Source: an uncultured Alphaproteobacteria bacterium
GTDB lineage: Bacteria; Pseudomonadota; Alphaproteobacteria; Rs-D84
Direction of reading: 5' to 3'
Assembly (NCBI GenBank): GCA_944389645.1
Contig: CALXMZ010000018.1
Location: 1-36,128 of the forward strand
Length of the DNA: 36,128 nucleotides
The position numbers and the translations under genes are program-made. Below the pieces are notes generated by a model. The model was not told the DNA's origin, searched no databases, and saw only the letters and a program-made list of their open reading frames with translations. Shown here one piece after another: positions 1 to 7,219 of this stretch (within the stretch, counting starts at the first letter, position 1; each line of letters opens with the position of its first letter).

Positions 1-197
1 GTAGTAAGAAGATACTTCATATTAGCTGCAAGTCTTGGGTTTTTAAGTTCTGGATTATAAGGAATATTAATATTCCACTTTTGTTTAATTACGGCATGAA
101 CGTATTCTACATTAGCAATCTGTGCAGATTGTACCGGTGTTAAAAATATAAAAAATATTCCTAGACAAAAGCAGAAAATATTAAAAAAACGTTTCAT
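1..197 (-). CDS. Secreted protein of unknown function, C-terminus cut off by window edge
   Basis: The reading frame starts at an ATG (complement of 195-197) and stays open to the left edge, so only about 65 residues are visible. They begin MKRFFNIFCFCLGIFF, a basic start and long hydrophobic core, and a signal-peptidase site is likely after VQSA. The mature part begins QIANVEYVHAVIKQKW and contains no family I can name. It begins 4 nt after the stop of the next secreted gene upstream on the same strand, so the two are almost certainly one transcript. Function unknown; the secreted nature is the only firm statement. Confidence 0.65.
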   Translation of the reverse strand, partial: MKRFFNIFCFCLGIFFIFLTPVQSAQIANVEYVHAVIKQKWNINIPYNPELKNPRLAANMKYLLT

Positions 198-201
198 ATT
201 A

Positions 202-408
202 TTAAATAGTTGCTTCTGGTAATGGTTGGGTAGGAACCTCAAGCGAGCCGGTTAGTGTATATGTCCCCTCCATTGTTTGTGTTGCAGCTTGAGAAATATC
301 AAGTTTTGTATCTGCAATATTATCTACGTATTTTTTAGACACAACTTCCGCTGCGTTTGCAGATGCAAACGTAAAAAAAGTTACCATAAAAATAGAAAAT
401 TTTCTCAT
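202..408 (-). CDS. Small secreted protein with YVDN module
   Basis: A 68-residue protein with a clear signal peptide (MRKFSIFMVTFFTFASANA, cleavage after ANA). The mature region starts EVVSKKYVDNIADTK. This lysine/tyrosine YVDN block also opens the mature part of the fibre-like protein at the right end of the window (VKIASQQYVDNKET). The remainder is a short polar tail ending in VPTQPLPEATI. It may be a minimal or shortened member of the same surface-protein family, since only the head module is left. It leads a two-gene transcript with the truncated secreted gene 4 nt downstream and has an extended -10 promoter 26 nt before its start. No catalytic motif is seen. Confidence 0.65.
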   Translation of the reverse strand: MRKFSIFMVTFFTFASANAAEVVSKKYVDNIADTKLDISQAATQTMEGTYTLTGSLEVPTQPLPEATI

Positions 409-433
409 ATTTTATGTTCTCTTTATCTTTGAC

Positions 434-442
434 ATTATATCA
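434..442 (-). promoter_or_regulatory. Extended -10 promoter for the two small secreted genes
   Basis: On the minus strand the sequence reads TGATATAAT, a perfect -10 hexamer preceded by the TGn extension, 26 nt upstream of the ATG. The position expected for a -35 is only a T run, so the extended -10 probably carries recognition. Confidence 0.55.
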
Positions 443-484
443 GTATTATTTTATTAAAAAAAGAAAATAATTATTTATTTTTTA

Positions 485-1825
485 TTATGACGATAAAGCC
501 ATTTTTATAAGTTGTTTAGATTCTACTAAAAATTCCATAGGCAGTCTTGAAATAATCGGGGTCGCGATTGAACCTATTATTAATGCTGTAGCTTCATCTT
601 CTGTAATCCCGGAACTCATTAAGAAAAATAATTGTTCCGCATCAATCGTGCCCGTCGTTGCTTCGTGACTTTGTTTGTTCTTACAGTTAGAGTAAATTAT
701 AGTTGGAAGAGTGTTCGCTTTTGCTTGATTCCCTATTATACGGGTGTCACATTTAGAAGTGTTTATACATTTCTTACCAGTAAAACTTACTAAACTTCTA
801 AACGTTTGTCTTGATTGCTCTAACGCTATACCATATGAAACAATGTTTGATATGCTGTTGTCCCCAATATGTAGCATTTTTGTACCTGTGTCAGACTGTT
901 GCATACCGCGCGTTATCGTTAAAGAATAAAAATCACTTTTAGAGTTTTTACCCATTAAAATTGTCGATGGATATTTCCACGTCATCGCGGAACCTATTTC
1001 TACTTGGGTCCAATTAATCTGTGCGCTGTCAAAACATTTCCCGCGCTTAGTAACAAAATTTAATATACCTCCATTCATTTTACATGAAGTTTTTTTTGTA
1101 GGAGTATATTTACCAGCATACCAATTCTGGACAGTCGAATAATTTACTTTTGAGCCTTTGTTAGCAATAATCTCTACCACACCACTATGTAATTGATGAT
1201 TCGGTCTTCTTGGGGCACTACAACCTTCCATGTAATTTAATTCAGAACCTGCATCTGCAATTATTAATGTACGTTCAAATTGACCGATCTTAGCGGTTTC
1301 AATTCGAAAATAGCTCGCTAAATCTATGGGGCATTTTACGTTCTTCGGAACGTATACAAATGTACCATCAGAAAATACTGCAGCATTTAAAGCCGCAAAA
1401 AAATTGTCTGTAGCAGGAACTACCGTACCAAGATATTTCCTTACTAAAGTAGGATACTTTTTTACCGCTTCAGAAAACGGTAAAAATATTATACCTAATT
1501 TCTCTAATTCTTCCGTATATGATGTATGAACTGATTTACTATCAATTACTGTGTCCGTTGCCATACCAAGAAGAGCTTTTTGTTCGTTCTCTGGTATTCC
1601 CATCTTTTTATACGTTTCTATTAATTCCGTGTTATCTATGGGGCGCAATTCGTTATAGTAATTTAATAGGTTATAATCTATCGGACTATATGTTATTTCT
1701 GCCCAATGAGGTTCTTGCATTTTCTCCCAGAAATGAAATGCGGATAGTCGCCATTCTAATAACCAATCTGGTTCATCTCGATTTTCTGATATTCGACAAA
1801 TAAGTTTTTCTGATAGCTTTGACAT
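485..1825 (-). CDS. sufB: SufB, Fe-S cluster assembly scaffold
   Basis: SufB is the scaffold of the SufBCD complex, on which [Fe-S] clusters are built in the cytosol. The 446-residue protein has the family core, including NFVTKRGKC (Cys264), SKCDTR (Cys359) and SHEATTG (His387, Glu388). These correspond to E. coli Cys254, Cys405, His433 and Glu434, so the assembly site looks intact. I start it at MSKLSEKL because this ATG lies 1 nt after the stop of the upstream gene; an in-frame ATG 14 codons earlier would overlap that gene. It is somewhat shorter than E. coli SufB (495). Oddly, sufC, sufD and sufS are not next to it: the upstream neighbour is a membrane protein of unknown function and downstream lie unrelated secreted genes. 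Confidence 0.95.
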   Translation of the reverse strand: MSKLSEKLICRISENRDEPDWLLEWRLSAFHFWEKMQEPHWAEITYSPIDYNLLNYYNELRPIDNTELIETYKKMGIPENEQKALLGMATDTVIDSKSVHTSYTEELEKLGIIFLPFSEAVKKYPTLVRKYLGTVVPATDNFFAALNAAVFSDGTFVYVPKNVKCPIDLASYFRIETAKIGQFERTLIIADAGSELNYMEGCSAPRRPNHQLHSGVVEIIANKGSKVNYSTVQNWYAGKYTPTKKTSCKMNGGILNFVTKRGKCFDSAQINWTQVEIGSAMTWKYPSTILMGKNSKSDFYSLTITRGMQQSDTGTKMLHIGDNSISNIVSYGIALEQSRQTFRSLVSFTGKKCINTSKCDTRIIGNQAKANTLPTIIYSNCKNKQSHEATTGTIDAEQLFFLMSSGITEDEATALIIGSIATPIISRLPMEFLVESKQLIKMALSS

Positions 1826-1826
1826 T

Positions 1827-2372
1827 TTAGTCGTTCGTTTGATGCGCAAGCTGCTTTGCTTGAGCAAAAAATGTTAATGATTGACCTAATAAACCGTCCG
1901 TAAATGTAGTAGCTAAAATCCCGTCGGGGTCGGTTGTCGTAAGATGATTTAAAAAACTATCAGCCCTATTCATATAATTATCTATACTACGGGAAACTTC
2001 CGAATCAAGTTTTATACATCTTCGTAGCTTTTCTAGAATAAACGGGTTTTTTGCGTATTCGTCCATTATACCACCAATTGCACGCCAAAGTGGGTGCTCT
2101 GACGTAGCCCGTGGCATTACATCAATTGAAGCCATTATCGGTATCAAATTTTGTAACAAATCTTGGTATATCATTTCCGCATTTTCTGAAACTGCATTAG
2201 TCGCAGTTTTGTTCTTTAACGTAGATTGTATCTTTACTATTAAATTGTATTGATGAGTTAACATCTTATTCAAACTTTTCGTTTTTATTTTTAATGTTAG
2301 AATTATAAATAAAGATATCATGTTGATTAATGTAGACGCTATTATCATGATAAAAATGAAGATGTTATCCAT
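1827..2372 (-). CDS. Membrane-anchored protein of unknown function upstream of sufB
   Basis: A 181-residue protein with one N-terminal transmembrane segment (about residues 3-27, IFIFIMIIASTLINMISLFI) followed by a soluble, mostly helical domain. I do not recognise the family. The order, one helix followed by a helical body, resembles small membrane-tethered accessory proteins, but no motif supports a function. The start is backed by an AGGAG ribosome-binding site about 7 nt upstream and an extended -10 promoter 47 nt upstream. Its stop is separated from the sufB start by a single base, so the two are translationally coupled and may share a role or simply a promoter. Confidence 0.7.
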   Translation of the reverse strand: MDNIFIFIMIIASTLINMISLFIILTLKIKTKSLNKMLTHQYNLIVKIQSTLKNKTATNAVSENAEMIYQDLLQNLIPIMASIDVMPRATSEHPLWRAIGGIMDEYAKNPFILEKLRRCIKLDSEVSRSIDNYMNRADSFLNHLTTTDPDGILATTFTDGLLGQSLTFFAQAKQLAHQTND

Positions 2373-2418
2373 ATAACTACTCCTAGTGATATTAAAGGGT
2401 CGTTTAAATTTTTATCTT

Positions 2419-2427
2419 AGTATAGCA
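2419..2427 (-). promoter_or_regulatory. Extended -10 promoter for the sufB operon
   Basis: The minus strand reads TGCTATACT (TGn plus TATACT, five of six to consensus), 47 nt before the first gene of the operon. No convincing -35 is seen. A GAATCG sequence lies about 12 nt upstream of the -10 hexamer. Confidence 0.45.
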
Positions 2428-2502
2428 TCTTTTTTGCGATTCGTGTGATTTTATATATTTATTATTATACTTTACTGAGATTTATAAGATTGCGTTTTGG
2501 TC

Positions 2503-2531
2503 TTGCACAGATTCGGTCAAGTTGATATAAT
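2503..2531 (+). promoter_or_regulatory. Sigma-70 promoter for the TcpQ-secretin operon
   Basis: TTGCAC and TATAAT are separated by exactly 17 nt, and the -10 carries a TGA extension. The start codon follows 42 nt later, after an AAGGAAAGG ribosome-binding site. The spacer begins with A-GATTCGG, a string nearly repeated in the dnaN promoter. Confidence 0.75.
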
Positions 2532-2572
2532 ATGAAAAAATATATGTAAATTTTTTAAGGAAAGGAAAATTT

Positions 2573-3508
2573 ATGTTCCGAAAAATTTTGATTGTAGCTA
2601 TGTTTGCAACAGCTGCTGGTTATTGTTTCGCAGCAGAAAGTTTACCTCAGGTTGTAACTTCAGAAGTCTTTTACGTTCAAGAAAATGACAATAATTTTTC
2701 TCAGCAGACCGAAGAATATAATGAAGAAAATTCACAAATACAACAATCTGGGCAAATCGCTCAGATCCCTGTGTGGCCCATAGCAGGTTCTGATGCTGAC
2801 GTTGAAGTCTCTTGTGAAGATAATACAGAACTGAAAAATTCTGATAATATCAGAATAGTATCAAAAATCGGGGCAGATTTAGTTGTTGAAAATAATATTA
2901 ATTTGGGAACTTCGGAAAATGATTTTGCCGGTTGGTCTGGTGGTGCAAATATGTTGCATGGGACTCAGATTCCTGTAGGGTTTGATGATGAGTGCAATAC
3001 TGGTGCAGAAATGCCGTTGCTACATCGCGAGATGTTAGAAGATGACGGTGGTACAATTCTGACAGTTTCTAGAAGTTCTAATAATAACTGCAATAGTTAT
3101 TATAAAGATGAATATACAGCATTCGCTAAAAAGATGGGGATGACCGATAAAGACTTAGAAGAGCTAAATCAGACGGAAAATGCTGATTTAGAAAGTTTAG
3201 ATATTGCCGTCGATATATCTGCAGACGCTGAACCACCTATGATAATGACGGATCAGGTGCGATCATGGGTCGTTGCTAGCGGTCAGACTTTACGAGAAGT
3301 TCTTCAAGATTGGTGTAATAAAGAGGGGTGGGATTTAGTATGGGCTACTTCCAGAGAATACCCAATTGAAGCAAGCGCTGTTTTTAAAGGGCGTTTCGTA
3401 GACGTTGCTTCCGCGTTGGTTAGAAATTTTTCTAGAGCTACACCGATACCATATGCCAAATTTTATAAGGGTAATAGAGTTTTAGTTGTTTCTACGTCCG
3501 GAGAATAA
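2573..3508 (+). CDS. TcpQ-domain type IVb pilus assembly protein
   Basis: A 311-residue exported protein (signal peptide MFRKILIVAMFATAAGYCFA). The long middle is acidic, Asn/Gln-rich and likely disordered. The last 80 residues, from about Trp232, fit the TcpQ/PilL C-terminal domain: WVVASGQTLREVLQDW, then GWDLVWATSREYPI, a hydrophobic FKGRFVDVASALV strand-helix and a final VLVVS strand. In type IVb pilus systems such as TCP, TcpQ binds the secretin and helps place it in the outer membrane. The next gene, 27 nt downstream, is a lipoprotein secretin, which strongly supports this role. The divergent middle region matches nothing I know. Confidence 0.75.
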   Translation: MFRKILIVAMFATAAGYCFAAESLPQVVTSEVFYVQENDNNFSQQTEEYNEENSQIQQSGQIAQIPVWPIAGSDADVEVSCEDNTELKNSDNIRIVSKIGADLVVENNINLGTSENDFAGWSGGANMLHGTQIPVGFDDECNTGAEMPLLHREMLEDDGGTILTVSRSSNNNCNSYYKDEYTAFAKKMGMTDKDLEELNQTENADLESLDIAVDISADAEPPMIMTDQVRSWVVASGQTLREVLQDWCNKEGWDLVWATSREYPIEASAVFKGRFVDVASALVRNFSRATPIPYAKFYKGNRVLVVSTSGE

Positions 3509-3535
3509 ACTGGTCTTTACCAGAGGAGAAGATAT

Positions 3536-5164
3536 ATGATGAAAACTTTTAAACTGTTGTTTCTTGGTGGGCTTTTGGCTATCTTTTTTACGGGGTGTGC
3601 AAAAGAAGAATCTGCTAAGGTTGCTGCTTCTGTAGATCAAGATTTTATCAATGCTTATGATGCTTTTGAAATGGCAAAAAATCCTCGTGCAAAAGTAGAA
3701 TCAGGTGATACCGTTTCTATGTCTGAAGGTGTCTGGTTAGGCGATTCTTCTACCATTCTTGAACATAGAAATAATCTACCATCTCAATTTGAAACAGATT
3801 CAAGTATAACCATTTTATTAGATGAACCTGTTACGTTACAAGTCCTTGCTAATAATATTCATTCTATTACTGGTATACCCGTTAAAATAGATAGTCAAGT
3901 TGCGTCTGATAAGCTAAAAAAGACTATAAATATTGCTTATACAGGTAAATTATCTGGGTTGCTGTCTCAGGTCGCAACAGATTTGGATATATTATGGTAT
4001 TATGATAAATCTGCGATTGTTTTTTATGAAACGGAAACAAAAACGTTTACTTTATATGCATTAGGAACTGACGTTTCTTATCAGACCGCCGTTCAGACTG
4101 ATGACGGAAATCAAGTCTCTTTGGAATCAACTTTAAAAGAATGGGATGAGGTTGAAAACGCGATCGCTTCAATTGTAGGTAATAATGAAAATACGAATTT
4201 TACTGTGTCTCGTAGTCTGGGAACAATTACTGTTACTGCGCCCCCATCTGTTTTAAGTAGAGTAGGTGAATATATTGCTCGTCAAAACAAAAGATTGTCT
4301 CAATTAGTCACAATTGATGTTAAAGTATTGCAGGTTTCTATATCAAACGATTCTGCTTTTGGTTTAAACCTTGCGGCAGCTATTAATTCTGCTTCTGGTT
4401 TAAATATTGTTGCTAACCCTAAAAATAATCTCGCCACAACAGAAGCTAGTTCTATGAATATTGCCGTTTTATCTAATACAGTTTCTGCACTTACAGGGGC
4501 TACTCATATTGAAAATGGTGACGTTGTTTCAGGTGCTTATACCCAAGATCAAATTCAAAATGGTTCTTTGTCGGGTATCGCTGGTAGTGATGCTCTGATC
4601 CAAGCATTAGCAAAACAAGGGAAAGTTTCTTTGGTTACTAATGTCGGTGTAACTACGCGTAGTAACAGAGTTGCTCCGGTTAACAATACGAAAACTACAG
4701 GGTATATCAAAAGATTTGAGTCTCGTAATTTTACGACAGTTGAATCTAGTACTGTTGATCAGGATGACTTAGAAACTGGTTTTTCTATGCAGTTATTACC
4801 GAACGTTTTAGAAAATGGAAAGATACTTCTGCTTTTCAGAATGTCTGTTAGAGAATTATTGAAAATGTCAACTCAGACAATAGGTGAGGTTACTTTGCAA
4901 TTACCAGAAGTGGAAGAACGTAGTTTTATGCAAGAAGTAATTATGGAATCAGGGCAAATGTTAGTAGTGTCTGGTTTCGAAAAACAAACGAATAATGATA
5001 CGCGTTATGGTTTAGGAGATCCTGATTTTATGGCTTTGTCTGGTTCTCGTGAAACTGCCGCAACTCGTGATGTTTTGGTCGTGATATTAACACCACAAGT
5101 CTTAATTAGCCCAATGGATGTGGAAAGAAATATTCAGCAACATTGGGGCGCGCCATTGAATTAA
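3536..5164 (+). CDS. PilN-type lipoprotein secretin of a type IVb pilus
   Basis: Secretins form the large outer-membrane ring through which a pilus or substrate passes. This 542-residue protein begins with a lipoprotein signal (lipobox FTGC, Cys21), as in PilN/BfpB/TcpC. A periplasmic STN-like N-domain follows at about residues 90-160 (VTLQVLANNIHSITGIPVKI), then a second N-domain around 200-260 and the secretin channel domain at about 260-530. The C-terminal part has the typical MLVVSGFEKQ and RDVLVVILTPQVL strands. Two adjacent ATGs can serve as start; the first has GAGGAGA about 7 nt upstream. The TcpQ-domain gene precedes it in the same operon. No pilus ATPase, platform protein or prepilin peptidase follows, so the machine must be completed from elsewhere in the genome. 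Confidence 0.85.
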   Translation: MMKTFKLLFLGGLLAIFFTGCAKEESAKVAASVDQDFINAYDAFEMAKNPRAKVESGDTVSMSEGVWLGDSSTILEHRNNLPSQFETDSSITILLDEPVTLQVLANNIHSITGIPVKIDSQVASDKLKKTINIAYTGKLSGLLSQVATDLDILWYYDKSAIVFYETETKTFTLYALGTDVSYQTAVQTDDGNQVSLESTLKEWDEVENAIASIVGNNENTNFTVSRSLGTITVTAPPSVLSRVGEYIARQNKRLSQLVTIDVKVLQVSISNDSAFGLNLAAAINSASGLNIVANPKNNLATTEASSMNIAVLSNTVSALTGATHIENGDVVSGAYTQDQIQNGSLSGIAGSDALIQALAKQGKVSLVTNVGVTTRSNRVAPVNNTKTTGYIKRFESRNFTTVESSTVDQDDLETGFSMQLLPNVLENGKILLLFRMSVRELLKMSTQTIGEVTLQLPEVEERSFMQEVIMESGQMLVVSGFEKQTNNDTRYGLGDPDFMALSGSRETAATRDVLVVILTPQVLISPMDVERNIQQHWGAPLN

Positions 5165-5221
5165 GTTTTGCTGATATAAAAATTGGGTTAAATATAATAC
5201 CCTTAAAAAAGTTTAAATATA

Positions 5222-5260
5222 ATATAAAACTGACGCCTTAAAAAAGCGTCAGTTTTATAT
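5222..5260. terminator. Bidirectional terminator between secretin and rpsT
   Basis: A perfect 15-bp stem (5222-5236 with 5246-5260) contains ACTGACGC/GCGTCAGT and closes on a 9-nt loop. A/T runs on both flanks suit termination of both convergent transcripts. Confidence 0.8.
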
Positions 5261-5270
5261 CTAAATAAAT

Positions 5271-5531
5271 TTATGCTAATTTTGATGCTTTCTTTGTTAA
5301 ACGAGAGACTTTCCTTGTAGCACGTTTTTTCGGCATTACTTTACCTGCAGATTTCATAATTTTACTTTCTGCTATACGCGTTGCTTCTATTGCTATTGCT
5401 TTATCACCAGATTCAATAGCTTTTATCGCTTTTTTCGTTGCTGTCTTTACAACACTGCGACGGGATGTGTTAATAGAATTTTTTTTAGCTGTTACCAAAA
5501 TTCTTTTTTTAGATGACTTATGATTTGCCAC
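5271..5531 (-). CDS. rpsT: Ribosomal protein S20
   Basis: S20 binds the 5' domain of 16S rRNA in the small subunit. The 86-residue protein shows the family start MANHKSSKKR, the helix-forming middle with many Lys/Arg, and a basic tail (VMPKKRATRKVSRLTKKASKLA), all at the expected length. The start codon is GTG, preceded by AGGA about 8 nt upstream. It is transcribed alone, convergent with the secretin gene and divergent from plsY, from a promoter that overlaps the plsY promoter. Confidence 0.97.
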   Translation of the reverse strand: MANHKSSKKRILVTAKKNSINTSRRSVVKTATKKAIKAIESGDKAIAIEATRIAESKIMKSAGKVMPKKRATRKVSRLTKKASKLA

Positions 5532-5560
5532 TTTATTTTCCTTTTATTTTTTCACGTTTT

Positions 5561-5593
5561 TTGATATTTTATAAAAAACAAATATAAAATCAA
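5561..5593. promoter_or_regulatory. Overlapping divergent promoters of rpsT and plsY
   Basis: On minus, TTGATT (5588-5593) and TAAAAT (5566-5571) are 16 nt apart and point to rpsT. On plus, TTGATA (5561-5566) and TATAAA (5583-5588) are 16 nt apart and point to plsY. The -35 of one touches the -10 of the other at both ends, so the two polymerases should compete. Confidence 0.5.
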
Positions 5594-5603
5594 GGAAAAT
5601 AAA

Positions 5604-6191
5604 ATGTTATATGCTTTGGGAATAATTGTTTCTTATTTGTTGGGATCTATACCTATGGGATTGCTGTTGACTCGGGTTGCCGGAAAAGGGGATCTGCGTA
5701 AAGTTGGTAGCGGTAATATCGGGGCAACTAATGTTATGCGTGTGGGTGGATTAAAATTAGCCGGTATTACGTGGTTGCTTGATATGTTGAAATCTATTAT
5801 TGCGGTGTTTATTGGTTACTTTATTGCTGGATGGGACTTTGGAGCTTGGTGTGGTTTCGTTTCTATTATAGGTCATTGTTATCCTATATGGTTAAAATTT
5901 CGGGGAGGAAAGGGTATTTCTTCTTTGTTCGGCGTTTTGCTCGCAATTAGTCCTTTGACTTTTATTGTGTGTGGAATTGAATGGCTTATAGTCGCTTTAT
6001 CTTCTGGTTATTCTTCTTTGGGCGCGATCGTAGTTTTTTGCTTGTTACCGATTTTTGGATTCTTTATGTCTTGGCATATCGGTTTGCCTTTCCTTGCTAT
6101 ATCGCTTCTTTGTTTATGGAGGCATCGTGAGAATATCTATAGATTGGTCGCAGGAACAGAATCTAAAATACAATGGAAATGGAAGAAATAG
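5604..6191 (+). CDS. plsY: PlsY, acyl-phosphate:glycerol-3-phosphate acyltransferase
   Basis: PlsY transfers an acyl group from acyl-phosphate to glycerol-3-phosphate, the first step of phospholipid synthesis, in the inner membrane. The 195-residue protein has the three family motifs: LLGSIPMG near the start, KVGSGNIGATNVMR around residues 33-46, and GHCYPIWLKFRGGKG around 96-110. Between them are five or so membrane helices. Length is normal. AGGA precedes the ATG by 7-8 nt. With plsC and pgsA elsewhere in the window, much of the phosphatidate and phosphatidylglycerol route is represented. PlsX, which supplies the substrate, is not in view. Confidence 0.95.
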   Translation: MLYALGIIVSYLLGSIPMGLLLTRVAGKGDLRKVGSGNIGATNVMRVGGLKLAGITWLLDMLKSIIAVFIGYFIAGWDFGAWCGFVSIIGHCYPIWLKFRGGKGISSLFGVLLAISPLTFIVCGIEWLIVALSSGYSSLGAIVVFCLLPIFGFFMSWHIGLPFLAISLLCLWRHRENIYRLVAGTESKIQWKWKK

Positions 6192-6233
6192 GGAGTTTGT
6201 TTTTATCTTTTGCTTTCTTTGTGTGCCTTTTTG

Positions 6234-6242
6234 TGGTATAAT
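6234..6242 (+). promoter_or_regulatory. Extended -10 promoter for the glycine-zipper secreted protein
   Basis: TGGTATAAT lies 29 nt before the ATG at 6272, with a GGGGAAG ribosome-binding site between. The -35 region is poor, so recognition would rest on the extended -10. Confidence 0.5.
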
Positions 6243-6271
6243 ATATTATATACAATAGTAGGGGAAGTTTG

Positions 6272-7132
6272 ATGTTCAAAAATATTTTATCTATTTTTGT
6301 TTTAAGTTTGTTTTTAGAACCAAGTTTTGCCGCAACGCAAAATAATCAATCTCGTAGGTCTATGAATTCTCAGATGGTAATGTCTGCACCTAGGGTTACT
6401 ACTGCTTCTACGAGCCAGATAAGTAATATGGCTGTTTCGGTTTCAACCCAACAATCTGAGGTTGATAAGTCTAGTGTTCGTGTTGAACCTATAACGACTC
6501 CATCTGTTCCTGTTGTTGATAATAGAGAGAAAGAAAAAGCTGCCTGCATAAATAATAATATTGGTTTTGGTAATACTTTTGTTTGGGCTTCTAGATACAG
6601 TAATTCAGGTAGTTATTCTTCTATGGTGGAAGATATTGAAGAACCAGAAAATAATATTTGTTTCGTAAAAGTAGAATTAAAATCAAATGATTCTAATATA
6701 AATGTTGCTGATATCCCAAGTCGTTATTTCCAAATGGGAAGCAATATTGTTTGTGGTGAATGGGCAGATCAAGAGCTTTTGCGTCAACGTATATTAGATG
6801 CAAAGAAAAAAACTCGTGTTTGGGCTAGTGTGGGTGGTGCTGTAGGTGGTGCTGGTATAGGTGTAGGTGCTATGGAATTATTCGGTAACCGTGTAATCGG
6901 TGGAAAGGTAGAAGGTCAGAAAGGTTTATCTGAAAATGAAAAGTTATTATCTCATTTGTTAGTGTTGAAACGTGATAAAGATCCTCAATATAATTCATTT
7001 ATCGATGCGCTTACTGTATTAAAAGAGGAATGTAAAAAAATTGAAAATAATGGTGGTATATTACCAAAAGAATGTAAAAAGGGTAGTAAATATGATTATG
7101 ATTATTTGTTAAATGCTAAAAATATAAATTAA
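6272..7132 (+). CDS. Secreted protein with glycine-zipper segment, function unknown
   Basis: A 286-residue exported protein; the signal peptide MFKNILSIFVLSLFLEPSFA ends before ATQNNQ. The first 70 mature residues are Ser/Thr/Val-rich and low-complexity. A middle domain has two Cys. A glycine-zipper stretch (VWASVGGAVGGAGIGVGAME, about residue 188) could insert in or lie on a membrane, and a charged Lys-rich C-terminus follows. The ATG at 6272 is chosen over a TTG just before it because GGGGAAG sits 4-5 nt upstream. Glycine-zipper exported proteins of this kind occur in gut alphaproteobacteria without assigned function. The Cys-rich secreted protein after dnaA has a comparable glycine-rich hydrophobic stretch near its C-terminus. 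Confidence 0.7.
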   Translation: MFKNILSIFVLSLFLEPSFAATQNNQSRRSMNSQMVMSAPRVTTASTSQISNMAVSVSTQQSEVDKSSVRVEPITTPSVPVVDNREKEKAACINNNIGFGNTFVWASRYSNSGSYSSMVEDIEEPENNICFVKVELKSNDSNINVADIPSRYFQMGSNIVCGEWADQELLRQRILDAKKKTRVWASVGGAVGGAGIGVGAMELFGNRVIGGKVEGQKGLSENEKLLSHLLVLKRDKDPQYNSFIDALTVLKEECKKIENNGGILPKECKKGSKYDYDYLLNAKNIN

Positions 7133-7156
7133 AAAAGCTCTGAAAAGAGCTTTTTT
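7131..7156 (+). terminator. Intrinsic terminator with GAAA tetraloop
   Basis: An 11-bp stem (AAAAAAGCTCT with AGAGCTTTTTT) closes on a GAAA loop and ends in six T. It starts at the stop codon of the secreted gene. Confidence 0.85.
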
Positions 7157-7219
7157 AATAAAATATGTTGTGTGTAAATATTCCTTTCTTTATTAAACAT
7201 ATATTTTTATAGTGTTGTT

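Noticed and set aside
1826-1867. A 14-codon N-terminal extension of sufB
   Set aside because: It overlaps the end of the upstream gene; the ATG at 1825, 1 nt after that stop, fits the usual SufB start.
5185-5202. A second hairpin (GGGT ... ACCC) after the secretin gene
   Set aside because: Only four base pairs with a 10-nt loop; the 15-bp hairpin 20 nt later is the plausible terminator.
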